Part shown: positions 43,064 through 51,187 of the stretch, one piece after another
How positions within the stretch are numbered: position 1 is the stretch's first letter
Layout of the letters: every line of letters begins with the position of its first letter
Source of the DNA: CAZFAP01 sp964516325
GTDB lineage: Bacteria; Auribacterota; JABMQX01
Length of the DNA: 54,804 nt
Direction of reading: 5' to 3'
Assembly (NCBI GenBank): GCA_964516325.1
Contig: CAZFAP010000007.1
Coordinates: 1 to 54,804, forward strand
Made by a program: the position numbers and the translations under genes
The notes under the pieces: generated by a model
The model's database searches: none
What the model saw: only the letters and a program-made list of their open reading frames with translations
Told to the model about the DNA's origin: nothing

Positions 43064-44251
43064 TTATTGCTCCTTTGCCTTATAGACCCTCCACGGGTCG
43101 GCGGCAGCCGTCGTGTCTTCCCACGTGCCTGTTGTACTCCCCTCAAGAGTTATTGTACCACCAATAATCCATTGCGTAAAGTCAGAAACCGTCGCATCGG
43201 TGTTATATCGCAATTCATACGACTTGCCCTGCGTCCCCGTCAGGTTCAGCATCATATTGCCGCTTTGAAGCTTCTCGATTGCCAGCGTCGGCTTCTGCGG
43301 CGGCGCCCCTCCCGGACCGAACACCAATCCGAGCGGATCGGGGACCTTCCCCGCCGTCTCGCCGAAAATCCCTCTCGCGGCGCCCGGATTCGGCTTGAGA
43401 GGCCCATTGAATACTCTCACGGAGCCGTCCTGTTCCTCTGTTACGTACAGGTCTCCGTCCGGAGAAAAAGTGCAGTATCGCGGCCGCGAAAGGTTCTGGG
43501 TCGCTCCGGTCTGCCCAAAGACGCCCTTCGAGGCCCCGGTCTTTCCGTCGTAACGATGTACGCCGAAATGGGTTGTGTCGTCGTCAACGACATAGAGGTC
43601 GCCGTCGGGACCGAACGCCATTCCCCACGCGCTTATCAAATTCCCCGTCTGCCCGAAAAGCGTCCAACCATCTCCGGTGAACTTGAATACGCCGGGGGTC
43701 TCATCCCCTGCGAAGAGCCACTGGACGACATAGATGTTCCCGCTTGTGTCGCAGTCTATGTCCTCTATGGACAGGAGCACGGGGCTGACAGGGTCGTCCG
43801 GCAGAACGCGAACCTGCTTCCCGGTCTCGTCAAACTCGACGACCTCCGTGCCCTCAAAAAGCATGTCCGCCACGAACAAATGCCCATCCGGTCCAAAGGC
43901 AAGCCCTTTGGGCCCACCAAGTACCGTTGTTTCCCCGTACGCATCTGCGTCCGCCTGACCGGTGGCGGGGTCGAAACGGCGGACGTTCGCCGCTCCGGGG
44001 CCTTCGTCGGTCACGAAGACAAAATCGTTGGGTCCCACTTCCACGTCCACGGGCTCATCTGCGCCCGAAAGGTCGGCGACCCAGGCGCCAGTCTGTGAGT
44101 CGAATTTGACCAATTTCATACCGGTATTCGAGCAGACGTAAAGGGCAAAATTGTCCTGAAGCGGGCGGGGGACCTGTCGGCCAACTGCCGCCTCACCGAA
44201 CGCAAGAGCGTGAGTCAACAAGCATGCAAGAAGTATTCCTGTCCGTCGCAT
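43064..44251 (-). CDS. Secreted NHL-type beta-propeller protein in the pseudopilin operon
   Basis: The second ATG (44251) has GAGGGAG directly upstream; an ATG at 44263 is an alternative. Signal peptide RRTGILLACLLTHALA is followed by six repeats of the NHL/SMP-30 type (GLAFGPDGHLFVAD, MAFGPDGDLYVVDD, CTFSPDGDLYVTEE, LVFGPGG), i.e. a beta-propeller. The last 75 residues form a small beta domain ending W(R)VYKAKEQ, which resembles the C-terminal domain of the giant lamin-tail protein at 288. It is set between two pseudopilin genes in the same direction with short gaps, so it is probably co-expressed, and may be a substrate of this system or part of it. Confidence 0.8.
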   Translation of the reverse strand: MRRTGILLACLLTHALAFGEAAVGRQVPRPLQDNFALYVCSNTGMKLVKFDSQTGAWVADLSGADEPVDVEVGPNDFVFVTDEGPGAANVRRFDPATGQADADAYGETTVLGGPKGLAFGPDGHLFVADMLFEGTEVVEFDETGKQVRVLPDDPVSPVLLSIEDIDCDTSGNIYVVQWLFAGDETPGVFKFTGDGWTLFGQTGNLISAWGMAFGPDGDLYVVDDDTTHFGVHRYDGKTGASKGVFGQTGATQNLSRPRYCTFSPDGDLYVTEEQDGSVRVFNGPLKPNPGAARGIFGETAGKVPDPLGLVFGPGGAPPQKPTLAIEKLQSGNMMLNLTGTQGKSYELRYNTDATVSDFTQWIIGGTITLEGSTTGTWEDTTAAADPWRVYKAKEQ

Positions 44252-44320
44252 TATCTCCCTCATTGTTCATCTCGGTTATCGCCACGGGCGGAAAACGGTG
44301 CCCGGCGTCCTTCCAGCGGA

Positions 44321-45196
44321 TCAATCCTCCCTTTCCCAATTCGTAACGTTGTCCCTGTTTGCCAGATCGGAGGCATTCGGGGCGCCCCCGTAGGCGGCTT
44401 TAATCCGATTTCTCATCTCCGCCTGGTCACCCGAGTCGGTCTTCTTATTGAAATCGAGGTCTCCGACCGGATAATCCTGCTCGTTGCGGCGTTTTCCGCG
44501 GTAATAGCCAACCCTGTCCGCCCCGAAGGAATAGAGACTGAAGCTCTCGGGATTCTTTCCCTCGTGCGGCTCCATGTTGGCCCTGTCCCCCGCCTGCTTA
44601 TCCGCGGCTACGTAAAGAAACGGCACTCCCCACCCGTCCACAATTTCGGGAAGCTCATCGCCGTCCGTGTCCTTCAATTCGTTCCGCTTGAACTTGATGT
44701 AGGCCTGCTTTCTGGGGAGATCCGCGAGGAGAGGTTTGTGGGCCCGGCGAGTATTGGCGCTGTAATTCATGACGTCGTACATCTCCTCAAGGAAGAAGAA
44801 CAGAATCTCGGAAGCCTTGTCATAGTCGCTGAGAGAGGGTTTTGACCGAGCGTTCCCGAAGGCGTCCTTGAATCCTCTCCACTGTAGCCGGTCCATCATC
44901 TGCTTAAGCGTCCTTCCGTTCTCGGTGTTGGGAGACTCGGGAATGTACGACCCCCAGTCCTGCTTGAAAAGCTCAGCGGCGAGCGTGAGTTTTCCGAAGG
45001 TGGCTTTGGTTTTCCCAACGCGGGCTTGCTTCATAGCGTAACGCCCGACCCCCAGCGTGGCGGCAGCCAGGATTCCTATGATGGCGAGAACGGCGATTAG
45101 TTCGACGAGAGTGTAACCTGCCAGCGTGCGGGCGCCCTTTCTGGGTGGGATTTCTCCTCGGCGTGCGCTGAACCGGACCGTCTTTTTCACGTCCAT
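44321..45196 (-). CDS. Second GspG-like pseudopilin
   Basis: The chosen start (ATG 45196) gives 292 residues; a GTG six bases later has better spacing to the GGAGGG site. A 32-residue basic leader, longer than normal, precedes the prepilin signal AGYTLVELIAVLAIIGILAA. The long helix (VGRYAMKQARVGKTKATFGKL) and a C-terminal VTNWERED that mirrors the GspG ending DITNWK support a GspG paralogue. The central part has acidic DxDGDE loops. Two major-type pseudopilins in one operon suggest a mixed or specialised pseudopilus. Confidence 0.78.
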   Translation of the reverse strand: MDVKKTVRFSARRGEIPPRKGARTLAGYTLVELIAVLAIIGILAAATLGVGRYAMKQARVGKTKATFGKLTLAAELFKQDWGSYIPESPNTENGRTLKQMMDRLQWRGFKDAFGNARSKPSLSDYDKASEILFFFLEEMYDVMNYSANTRRAHKPLLADLPRKQAYIKFKRNELKDTDGDELPEIVDGWGVPFLYVAADKQAGDRANMEPHEGKNPESFSLYSFGADRVGYYRGKRRNEQDYPVGDLDFNKKTDSGDQAEMRNRIKAAYGGAPNASDLANRDNVTNWERED

Positions 45197-45352
45197 GACC
45201 CTCCGCTCATCCCTGAATGAGGTGGCACGATGAACAAACACTCCTCCACCCAAGCCACCCACGAAAGTACCCTTGAGCCGGCCGTCCCGGACGATGTCCG
45301 AGCTCCACCACGAAAGCTTTCCCGCCGGAGGGTCCACGACCCTCTTTTCTTT

Positions 45353-46648
45353 TCAGTCACCGGCGCCCGTCTCGCTCTGGGTGTTGACGGTGCTGATCAG
45401 CTTAATCAACGGCAGGAACAAGGCAATAACGATGAATCCAACCATGACTGCGAGGAATACGATAAGTACCGGCTCAATGACGGAAGTGATTCCCGCTACC
45501 GCGGTGTCCACGTCGTCGTCGTAGTTATCGGCGATCTTGATGAGCATGTCGGGAAGCTTTCCTGTTTCCTCCCCGACCTCGATCATGCTGATCACCATCG
45601 GCGTGAAGACCTTGGTGTCTTTCAGGGGAGCGGCAATGGATTGACCCTCGCGGATGCTGTCATGGACATCCCCCACGGCTTTAGCGATGACTTCGTTTCC
45701 GGAGGTTTCCCGCACGATGTTGAGAGCCTGCAATATCGGAACACCGCTGGTGATCAACGTCCCCAGCGTTCGTGAGAATCGGGCGATGGCGATCTTTCGC
45801 ATGAGCGACCCCAAAAGCGGGAAGTTCAGCTTGGCGGTGTCAATCCCGAACCTTCCTTTATTGGTCTTCGATATCGCCTTGAACAGGAAAATCAATCCAA
45901 CCGGTATCAGGATCAGCACACCGATATAGGGCGGGTGGGTGTAGTAAACGTTGCTCTTGATGAAGTGGCTGACCCCGATGAGGATCGCCGTCGGCGTCGG
46001 CAAAGTCGTGTCAAACCCGTCGAAAATCTCCTTGAACTTCGGAATCACGTACGTCATCAAGAATCCGAGCACTCCGCCAGCCACCGTGACGACCGCCATC
46101 GGGTAAATCATCGCGGACTTGACTTTCGCTTTCAGCTTTTCGCTCTTTTCGAGGAAGTCCGCCATTCGGTTGAGGACGACTTCGAGGACACCGCCTGCCT
46201 CACCAGCCTTGACCATGTTCACGAAAAGCTTGTTGAAGAGCCTCGGATGGTCGCCGAGAGCCTCCGAGAAGGTGCTTCCTCCCTCCACCGCCTGGCCGAT
46301 CGCAAGGAGGGCGTTCTTCAACGGACCCGGGCTCTGCTGCATTTCGAGAACCCGCAGCGCTTTCAACAGCGGCAGACCTGCGTCAATCAGCGTCGCTAAC
46401 TGCCGCGTGAATAGCGCAAGAGTCTTGCTCCCTACGCTCTTCTTGGTCAGGAACCTAATCTGAAGCTGAAATCCCTGTTTCTCCCCTTCCGCCCCTTCCC
46501 CCTTCTTTTTCCTCAGGGCTACGACGCTTGTCGGGAAGTATCCCATCTCGCGAATTTGGTTGATCGCGGAGATGGTGTTCTCGGCATTGACGCTCCCGCT
46601 GACCTCAATGCCCTTATCGTTCATTGCGACGTACGAGAACTTTGCCAT
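45353..46648 (-). CDS. gspF: GspF/PilC inner-membrane platform protein
   Basis: Started at ATG 46648 (GAGAGG site), the protein has 431 residues, normal for the family; a longer frame is rejected. The two T2SSF domains are clear: the first contains LALFTRQLATLIDAGLPLLKAL, GEAGGVLEVVLNRMADFLEK and KSAMIYPMAVVTVA, and the second contains RIARFSRTLGTLITSGVPIL (as IAIARFSRTL) and MIEVGEETGKLPDML. Three membrane helices are visible. GspF is the platform on which the assembly ATPase acts. The ATPase gene is not in this window. It is first in the pseudopilin operon. Confidence 0.92.
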   Translation of the reverse strand: MAKFSYVAMNDKGIEVSGSVNAENTISAINQIREMGYFPTSVVALRKKKGEGAEGEKQGFQLQIRFLTKKSVGSKTLALFTRQLATLIDAGLPLLKALRVLEMQQSPGPLKNALLAIGQAVEGGSTFSEALGDHPRLFNKLFVNMVKAGEAGGVLEVVLNRMADFLEKSEKLKAKVKSAMIYPMAVVTVAGGVLGFLMTYVIPKFKEIFDGFDTTLPTPTAILIGVSHFIKSNVYYTHPPYIGVLILIPVGLIFLFKAISKTNKGRFGIDTAKLNFPLLGSLMRKIAIARFSRTLGTLITSGVPILQALNIVRETSGNEVIAKAVGDVHDSIREGQSIAAPLKDTKVFTPMVISMIEVGEETGKLPDMLIKIADNYDDDVDTAVAGITSVIEPVLIVFLAVMVGFIVIALFLPLIKLISTVNTQSETGAGD

Positions 46649-46760
46649 CGTCCTCTCCCAGGCAAAAGGTCCATCTTCCGCCACTCGATGAGCAGCGGAA
46701 ATTCCGAGAATTTGTTCCTCAAAATCCAGTCCGCGTCGCGTCCGCCACAGCGGCGCCACA

Positions 46761-46788
46761 GCGAGCAAAAATACCAAACCTTGCTCGC
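46761..46788. promoter_or_regulatory. Perfect inverted repeat overlapping the gspF promoter (operator candidate)
   Basis: GCGAGCAA (46761-46768) and TTGCTCGC (46781-46788) are perfect 8-base inverted arms separated by 12 bases, so their centres are 20 bases (two helical turns) apart. They cover the -10 region and spacer of the probable gspF promoter. This is the arrangement expected of a dimeric repressor site. Confidence 0.5.
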
Positions 46789-46796
46789 TCTCGCAA
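46768..46796 (-). promoter_or_regulatory. Probable gspF operon promoter
   Basis: On the minus strand TTGCGA (46796-46791) is followed after 17 bases by TATTTT (46773-46768), about 113 bases upstream of the gspF start. The boxes match consensus only partly, which fits a regulated promoter. It lies just beside repeat element B. Confidence 0.45.
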
Positions 46797-46815
46797 TACC
46801 TAATTTTTCTCCGGC

Positions 46816-46983
46816 GTAATCCCTCACTTACGGGGAAAGAACCCCGCAAGAGTCCGACCTACCGGGGCGAGTCAGCGCTCGCCTGTTTCTCATCTGCGTC
46901 CATCTGCGTTCATCTGCGGTTCCATCCTTCCTGCTGACGGGCCCCCCACCGCGGGGGGCCGCCGCCCATAACTGAGGGACTAC
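46816..46983. repeat. MITE-like intergenic element, copy B
   Basis: The ends GTAATCCCTCACTTACG (46816-46832) and CATAACTGAGGGACTAC (46967-46983) are near-perfect inverted repeats (14 of 17 positions). The left 93 bases match copy A at 7018. The core has three ATCTGCG units (two in copy A), then a GC hairpin, GGCCCCCC...GGGGGGCC, around 46940-46960. There is no coding capacity. It lies between the gspF promoter and the PAS gene, about 40 kb from copy A. Confidence 0.65.
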
Positions 46984-47280
46984 CTTCCGGCTTCGGAATT
47001 GCTGCCCAAGAAAGTGGGGAGCAAAATCCGTACCGAAAGACTGCGCCAGCGCGCACTAATGCTTCGCAGCACCACCCCAACGCAGGTAAAAGAAATACGG
47101 TTAGACCCAACTGTCGAGCGGACGACCGCCGCTCGCGCTCTCGAGTTGCCGACCGGCTCTGTGGGGATATGAATGAGTTACAAAGAATTCAAGAGCCAGC
47201 ACGGCGCCCCGACTTCCCTTTCCCACAATGTCACTTTTAACATACCACGGCTCACGCCTTGTGTCAATATGGAACAACGG

Positions 47281-47545
47281 CAACGCGCTGGCCCTCAGTT
47301 CCCCGAAGGACTAACCGCCGAGATCGCTGAGAGCGCAAAGCCGCTAAGGACGCAGACAAAATGGACAGGATAATGGCGCCTTGGGCGCCACACAGGATGG
47401 ACAGGGTCATCCCGTGCGAATTTTCTTTGGACAGGATTTACAGGATGAACAGGATATGGCGCAAGAGGAGAATCCTGTCATCCGGTCAATCCTGTCATCC
47501 TGTCAGAGCTCTTCTTGTCTGCGATCTCTGCGCTCTCCGCGGTGA
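47281..47545. repeat. Large palindromic composite repeat
   Basis: The outer arms (47314-47336 and 47521-47543) are inverted repeats matching at 19 of 23 positions. Inside lie three ACAGGAT units (47430-47455) facing ATCCTGT units (47472-47504), also inverted. A GGCGCC..GGCGCC hairpin sits at 47375-47388. The element can fold into one long interrupted hairpin on either strand. The right arm shares CTCTGCG-type units with copy A. There is no coding sequence. The stretch 46984-47280 before it shows nothing specific. Confidence 0.6.
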
Positions 47546-47633
47546 AACGCTCCGCGCCTTTCCGTCCTGGTCATGAGGAAGCGCGGTGAGCTCCCTCCGA
47601 AAAACAGCCCTTCCGCTCGCAGTAGGAAATTCC

Positions 47634-47662
47634 TTGAGTGCGTTCGCAGCAGCCGGTATATT
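47634..47662 (+). promoter_or_regulatory. Promoter of the PAS-domain gene
   Basis: TTGAGT (47634-47639) and TATATT (47657-47662) are spaced by 17 bases. The start site near 47669 would give a leader of about 59 bases before the ATG at 47728, which has a GAGGAGAGG ribosome-binding site. Confidence 0.6.
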
Positions 47663-47727
47663 TCCCGTCAAGATGCGCCTGGCAAGAAGCCGCACTGCAC
47701 GCCCATAGCTGACAAAGAGGAGAGGAT

Positions 47728-48117
47728 ATGCTGGAGAAATTGACCCCGGAGACAATCGAAGCGATTTTCGATGCTTTGCCCGTTGAAATCTCGTTCGTGG
47801 ATAAGGACGATGCCGTCCAATTCTTCAACAAGGGAGCGAACAGGATTTTCCCCCGCCCGAAAGGCGTTCTGGGCAAAAAAGTTCAGAACTGCCACCCCAA
47901 ACACAGCCTCCACGCCGTCAATCGCATTCTGGAGGAGTTCAAAAACGGCACGCGGAGTGCGGCAGCGTTCTGGATTGACTTGCAGGGGCGGAAGATTTAC
48001 ATCCGCTACTTCCCGGTGCGGGGCAAAAACGGCGAGTACCTCGGCTGCCTCGAAGCCACCCAGGACATCACCGACATCCAGAAAATCGAGGGCGAAAAAC
48101 GGTTGCTGGATGGATGA
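47728..48117 (+). CDS. Stand-alone PAS-domain protein
   Basis: The whole 129-residue protein is one PAS domain: IFDALPVEISFVDKDDAVQFFN, then KGVLGKKVQNCHPKHSLHAV, and FWIDLQGRKIYIRYFPVRG with the final GCLEATQDITDIQKIEGEKR. It is closest in feel to the PAS domain that follows DUF438 in other proteins, where the NCHPxxS segment lies near a bound ligand. It lacks any output domain, so it may sense a small molecule or redox state for a separate partner. The ribosome-binding site and promoter are strong. Confidence 0.82.
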   Translation: MLEKLTPETIEAIFDALPVEISFVDKDDAVQFFNKGANRIFPRPKGVLGKKVQNCHPKHSLHAVNRILEEFKNGTRSAAAFWIDLQGRKIYIRYFPVRGKNGEYLGCLEATQDITDIQKIEGEKRLLDG

Positions 48118-48659
48118 TGCGACACAGGATATCCCCCCGATCCTGGCATCAGTGTGGAGCAGAGGGACTGTTTCGGGGGGGGATAATGGCGAACTCGGCC
48201 CCCCCGCCTGCACCCGATCAGGCAGTATCGCCTGCGCTTCCGTGGGCTTGCGCTGACCGACGCAGGAGGCGGCAGGCGATTGGCCGCGGCCTTGTCGGTA
48301 CGACGTTACGTGCTGCTGTCCCGTGTGGTCGAAGGGACGGACGCTGCGTTTGTGGTCCCAGGGCGGAGCTTTTTCATCGTACCGCTGGCCCGCGGACCAT
48401 GCGCGGCAGGGGTGCGTCCCGTCCGATCGCTCACGGTGTCCTCCTCGTGTGCGGACTGACTGGTAAGAGACTCTCTTGGAATACCGCTCAGAGATTGACA
48501 TGATGCGGCGTCGGCCACATCGGGTGTACCGCTGGCGTCTCGCCGGCTGTCGCGTCGGGATTTCGGCTGCACCAATGTCGGACTTCCGGGCGCCAGCCTT
48601 GAAAGGGGGCAATACACCCCCTCCTGAAACGCAGCCGGACCCCGCCCGTTCGCCGCGCG
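48118..48659 (+). other. Intergenic stretch with a coding-like remnant (48220-48459)
   Basis: The frame 48220-48459 (80 codons to the TGA at 48457) reads like protein (RQYRLRFRGLALTDAGGGRR, RYVLLSRVVEGTDAAFVVPG, RSFFIVPLARG) but has no start codon before codon 26 and no ribosome-binding site. The frame is blocked upstream by a TAA 11 codons earlier. It may be the tail of a decayed gene of the membrane-associated PH-like/YcxB type; that identity is a guess. The rest of the stretch shows nothing recognisable. Confidence 0.35.
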
Positions 48660-48689
48660 TTGACAGGCATGAAGGGAGTGGGTTATCAT
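48660..48689 (+). promoter_or_regulatory. Promoter of the double zinc-ribbon gene
   Basis: A perfect TTGACA (48660-48665) and TATCAT (48684-48689) are spaced by 18 bases. The start site near 48696 gives a leader of about 47 bases. Confidence 0.65.
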
Positions 48690-48742
48690 CCAACCTGACA
48701 AGTGCGCATTTCTGCATCTCTTGTACTCTGGAGCGATGCGCC

Positions 48743-49162
48743 ATGCGAGACGCCCCCAAAAACACCGAAATCTTCTGCCCGGTTTGCGGAAAGGTTACCA
48801 TCGTGGTTCGCCGTCCTAAATTCGAGGGGCTGAAGAAAGTCGGCGAGCAGTTGAACTGCTTGGTCTGCGGAACAGAATTCCCGGACGAGTCGCAAGTTGA
48901 ATTCGTCGAAAGAGCCAGGGTCACGGTCTTCTCGCAAGACGATGGCGTGCGCCTTTGTCTGAACTGCCAGCGCTACGTCGTCAATCCCTTTGTCCAGCGA
49001 TGCATGCTGACCATGAAGGAGGTCGAAGCCACCGACACGTGCAAGGATTTCGTTCGCCGTCGAGAACGCAAGGAGGATAAGGAAGAGGAAAAAAAAGGGG
49101 CAGACGAATTGAAGAAGCTTTTTGGCGAAGCGGAAGCCGACAAAACGACAAAAGAGGAGTGA
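48743..49162 (+). CDS. Double zinc-ribbon protein with Lys/Glu-rich tail
   Basis: The ATG at 48743 has GGAG nine bases upstream and lies downstream of a good promoter, giving 139 residues. Eight Cys form two four-Cys sites: C12/C15 with C39/C42 (FCPVCGK...CLVCG), and C72/C75 with C87/C100 (LCLNCQRYVV...CM...DTCKDF). The last 35 residues are highly charged (RRRERKEDKEEEKKGADELK). Two zinc sites plus a charged tail suggest a scaffold or nucleic-acid-binding role. Function unknown. Confidence 0.7.
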   Translation: MRDAPKNTEIFCPVCGKVTIVVRRPKFEGLKKVGEQLNCLVCGTEFPDESQVEFVERARVTVFSQDDGVRLCLNCQRYVVNPFVQRCMLTMKEVEATDTCKDFVRRRERKEDKEEEKKGADELKKLFGEAEADKTTKEE

Positions 49163-49259
49163 GCGCCCGGTTGCTTCGGATGGAGCTTCGCCGTTCTCGT
49201 CGCCAGCGGGTGTTGAAGTAGGAACATAAAAAGTCTTCGTCAGACACGGGAGGCACGTC

Positions 49260-51152
49260 ATGAAAACGTTTTCAGCACTTGTTCTCGGAGCCGCAGTCGT
49301 TGTGATTTCCAACCTTTCGTTCGCGGGAGAAACCCACATGATCTCCATTGACTTCTCGAAAGAAGAGGGAACGGTCTCGAAGTACATTTACGGGCAGTTC
49401 ATTGAGGAGATGGGACGCTGCATCTACGGCGGCATTTGGGCGGAAATGCTTGAAGACCGAAAATTCTTCCACGAGATTGGAAAAGAGGAATCGCCGTGGA
49501 AGGTCTTCGGGCAAGCCGACTCATTCGAGGTCGCCATGGATACCGCCAATCCCTATGTCGGCAAGTGGACTCCCGTTCTGACCGTGAAGGAAAGGGACGG
49601 GCAGTGGCACGGCGTCGTTCACGGGAACCTCGCGCTCATCCAGGGGAAAGAGTACGTCGGGAGAATCGTCTTCAAAGTGGAAGGCGACGTTACGAACGTC
49701 GGCGTCGCCCTCCGATGGGGCGAGGGGCAAGACAATCGCCAAACCATGAGAATTGGAGAAGTGTCTGCTCAGTTTACCAAGTCCTCCTTCCGCTTCACCG
49801 CCGGAACGACGACCGACAATGCGGAATTGCTCATCGGTCTGCGGGAGAAGGGCAAAGTATGGGTAGCGGCGGTTTCGTTCATGCCCGCCGACAACGTCCA
49901 CGGCATGCGCGCCGATACGTTAGCGCTGATTAAGCAATTGAACGCCCCCATTTACCGCTGGCCCGGCGGCAATTTCGTCAGCGGCTACAACTGGAAAGAC
50001 GGTATCGGCGACCCCGACAAGCGCCCACCTCGAAAGAATCCAGCCTGGAAGGGAATCGAGCACAACGATTTCGGAATTGACGAGTTTGTGACCTTCTGCC
50101 GCTTGGTCAATACCGAGCCTTATCTCGTCGTGAATTCCGGTCTCGGCAACGTCGAGCTTGCCGTCGAGGAGCTTGAGTACTGCAACGGTGCCCCCGATTC
50201 CAAGTGGGGAAAGGTTCGCGCGGAAAACGGCCATCCAAGCCCGTACGCCGTCAAGTGGTGGGGCGTCGGCAACGAAATGTACGGCAACTGGCAGCTCGGC
50301 TACATGCCCGTCGCGCAGTACGTCAAGAAGCATAACGAGTTTGCCGAGAAGATGCGCGCCTTCGACCCGTCCATCAAGCTGATCGCCGTCGGAAATGCCG
50401 GTCCCTGGGACGAGGCGATGCTCAGCAATTGCGCCGACCACATGGACTATATCAGCGAACATTTTTACGTCGGTCGCAAACCGAATCTCGCGGAGGACAT
50501 CCTCCAGGCTCGTAACGAAGTTGTGAGAATCCTCGGCGCCGTCCGGAAATATCACGAGACCATTCCCGCCCTCAAGGGGAAGAAGATTCCGATTGCTATG
50601 GATGAGTACAACTACTGGCACGGCGCCCAAATCTACGGCGAGGCTGGCGTTCGTTATCAACTCAGGGACGCCATTGGAATCGCCCTCGCCCTCCACGAGA
50701 TGTTCCGCAACAGCGACATGCTCGTCATGGCGAACATGGCACAGACCGTCAACGTCCTCGGCGCCATCAAGACCACTCGAACCCACGCCGCCTTCGACAC
50801 GGTCGCCTTGCCCCTCGTCATGTACCGCAACAATTTTGGCCTGAGGAGGGTAAAAGTCGAAACCGCCGGTGGTATTCTCGACGCTGTCGCCACCCTCAGC
50901 GAGGACCACAAAACCGCCTACATCGGCGTCGTCAACGGGAGCACCGCTCCAGTTACCGCAACGATAAAGACCGAAGGTTTGAAGAAAGTCGGCGCCGTGA
51001 AGCGCCTCGTCATGACGGGTCCCGACGAGAATTCCTTTAACGAGCCGGGCAAGCCCCCCGCCGTCACCATCCGCGAAGACAAGTTGCCCGAATGGACAGG
51101 CAGCCTCTTGCTCGACAAATTCAGTCTTACCATTCTCGTCCTGAGCCAGTGA
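49260..51152 (+). CDS. Secreted GH51 alpha-L-arabinofuranosidase
   Basis: The 630-residue enzyme has a signal peptide (ALVLGAAVVVISNLSFAG) and an early GH51 block, IYGQFIEEMGRCIYGGIWAEML. The catalytic (beta/alpha)8 domain begins at IYRWPGGNFVSGYNWKDGIG. The acid/base Glu is E339 in GVGNEMYGNW and the nucleophile Glu is E449 in AMDEYNYWHG. The C-terminal beta domain completes it. A carbohydrate-binding-like region is inserted near 80-200. It removes arabinofuranosyl side chains from arabinan or arabinoxylan. The ribosome-binding site is GGGAGG. It could act with the secreted glycosidase-like protein at 8729-12061 in plant polysaccharide use. Confidence 0.9.
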   Translation: MKTFSALVLGAAVVVISNLSFAGETHMISIDFSKEEGTVSKYIYGQFIEEMGRCIYGGIWAEMLEDRKFFHEIGKEESPWKVFGQADSFEVAMDTANPYVGKWTPVLTVKERDGQWHGVVHGNLALIQGKEYVGRIVFKVEGDVTNVGVALRWGEGQDNRQTMRIGEVSAQFTKSSFRFTAGTTTDNAELLIGLREKGKVWVAAVSFMPADNVHGMRADTLALIKQLNAPIYRWPGGNFVSGYNWKDGIGDPDKRPPRKNPAWKGIEHNDFGIDEFVTFCRLVNTEPYLVVNSGLGNVELAVEELEYCNGAPDSKWGKVRAENGHPSPYAVKWWGVGNEMYGNWQLGYMPVAQYVKKHNEFAEKMRAFDPSIKLIAVGNAGPWDEAMLSNCADHMDYISEHFYVGRKPNLAEDILQARNEVVRILGAVRKYHETIPALKGKKIPIAMDEYNYWHGAQIYGEAGVRYQLRDAIGIALALHEMFRNSDMLVMANMAQTVNVLGAIKTTRTHAAFDTVALPLVMYRNNFGLRRVKVETAGGILDAVATLSEDHKTAYIGVVNGSTAPVTATIKTEGLKKVGAVKRLVMTGPDENSFNEPGKPPAVTIREDKLPEWTGSLLLDKFSLTILVLSQ

Positions 51153-51187
51153 TGATTCTGTCTTCGTTACCCAAGGGAGGCACCGCA

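Noticed and set aside
47668..48924. Minus-strand frame of 418 codons across the PAS gene and the following gap
   Set aside because: It is antisense to the PAS gene, and the remainder is Arg/Ser/Gly-rich without a recognisable domain.
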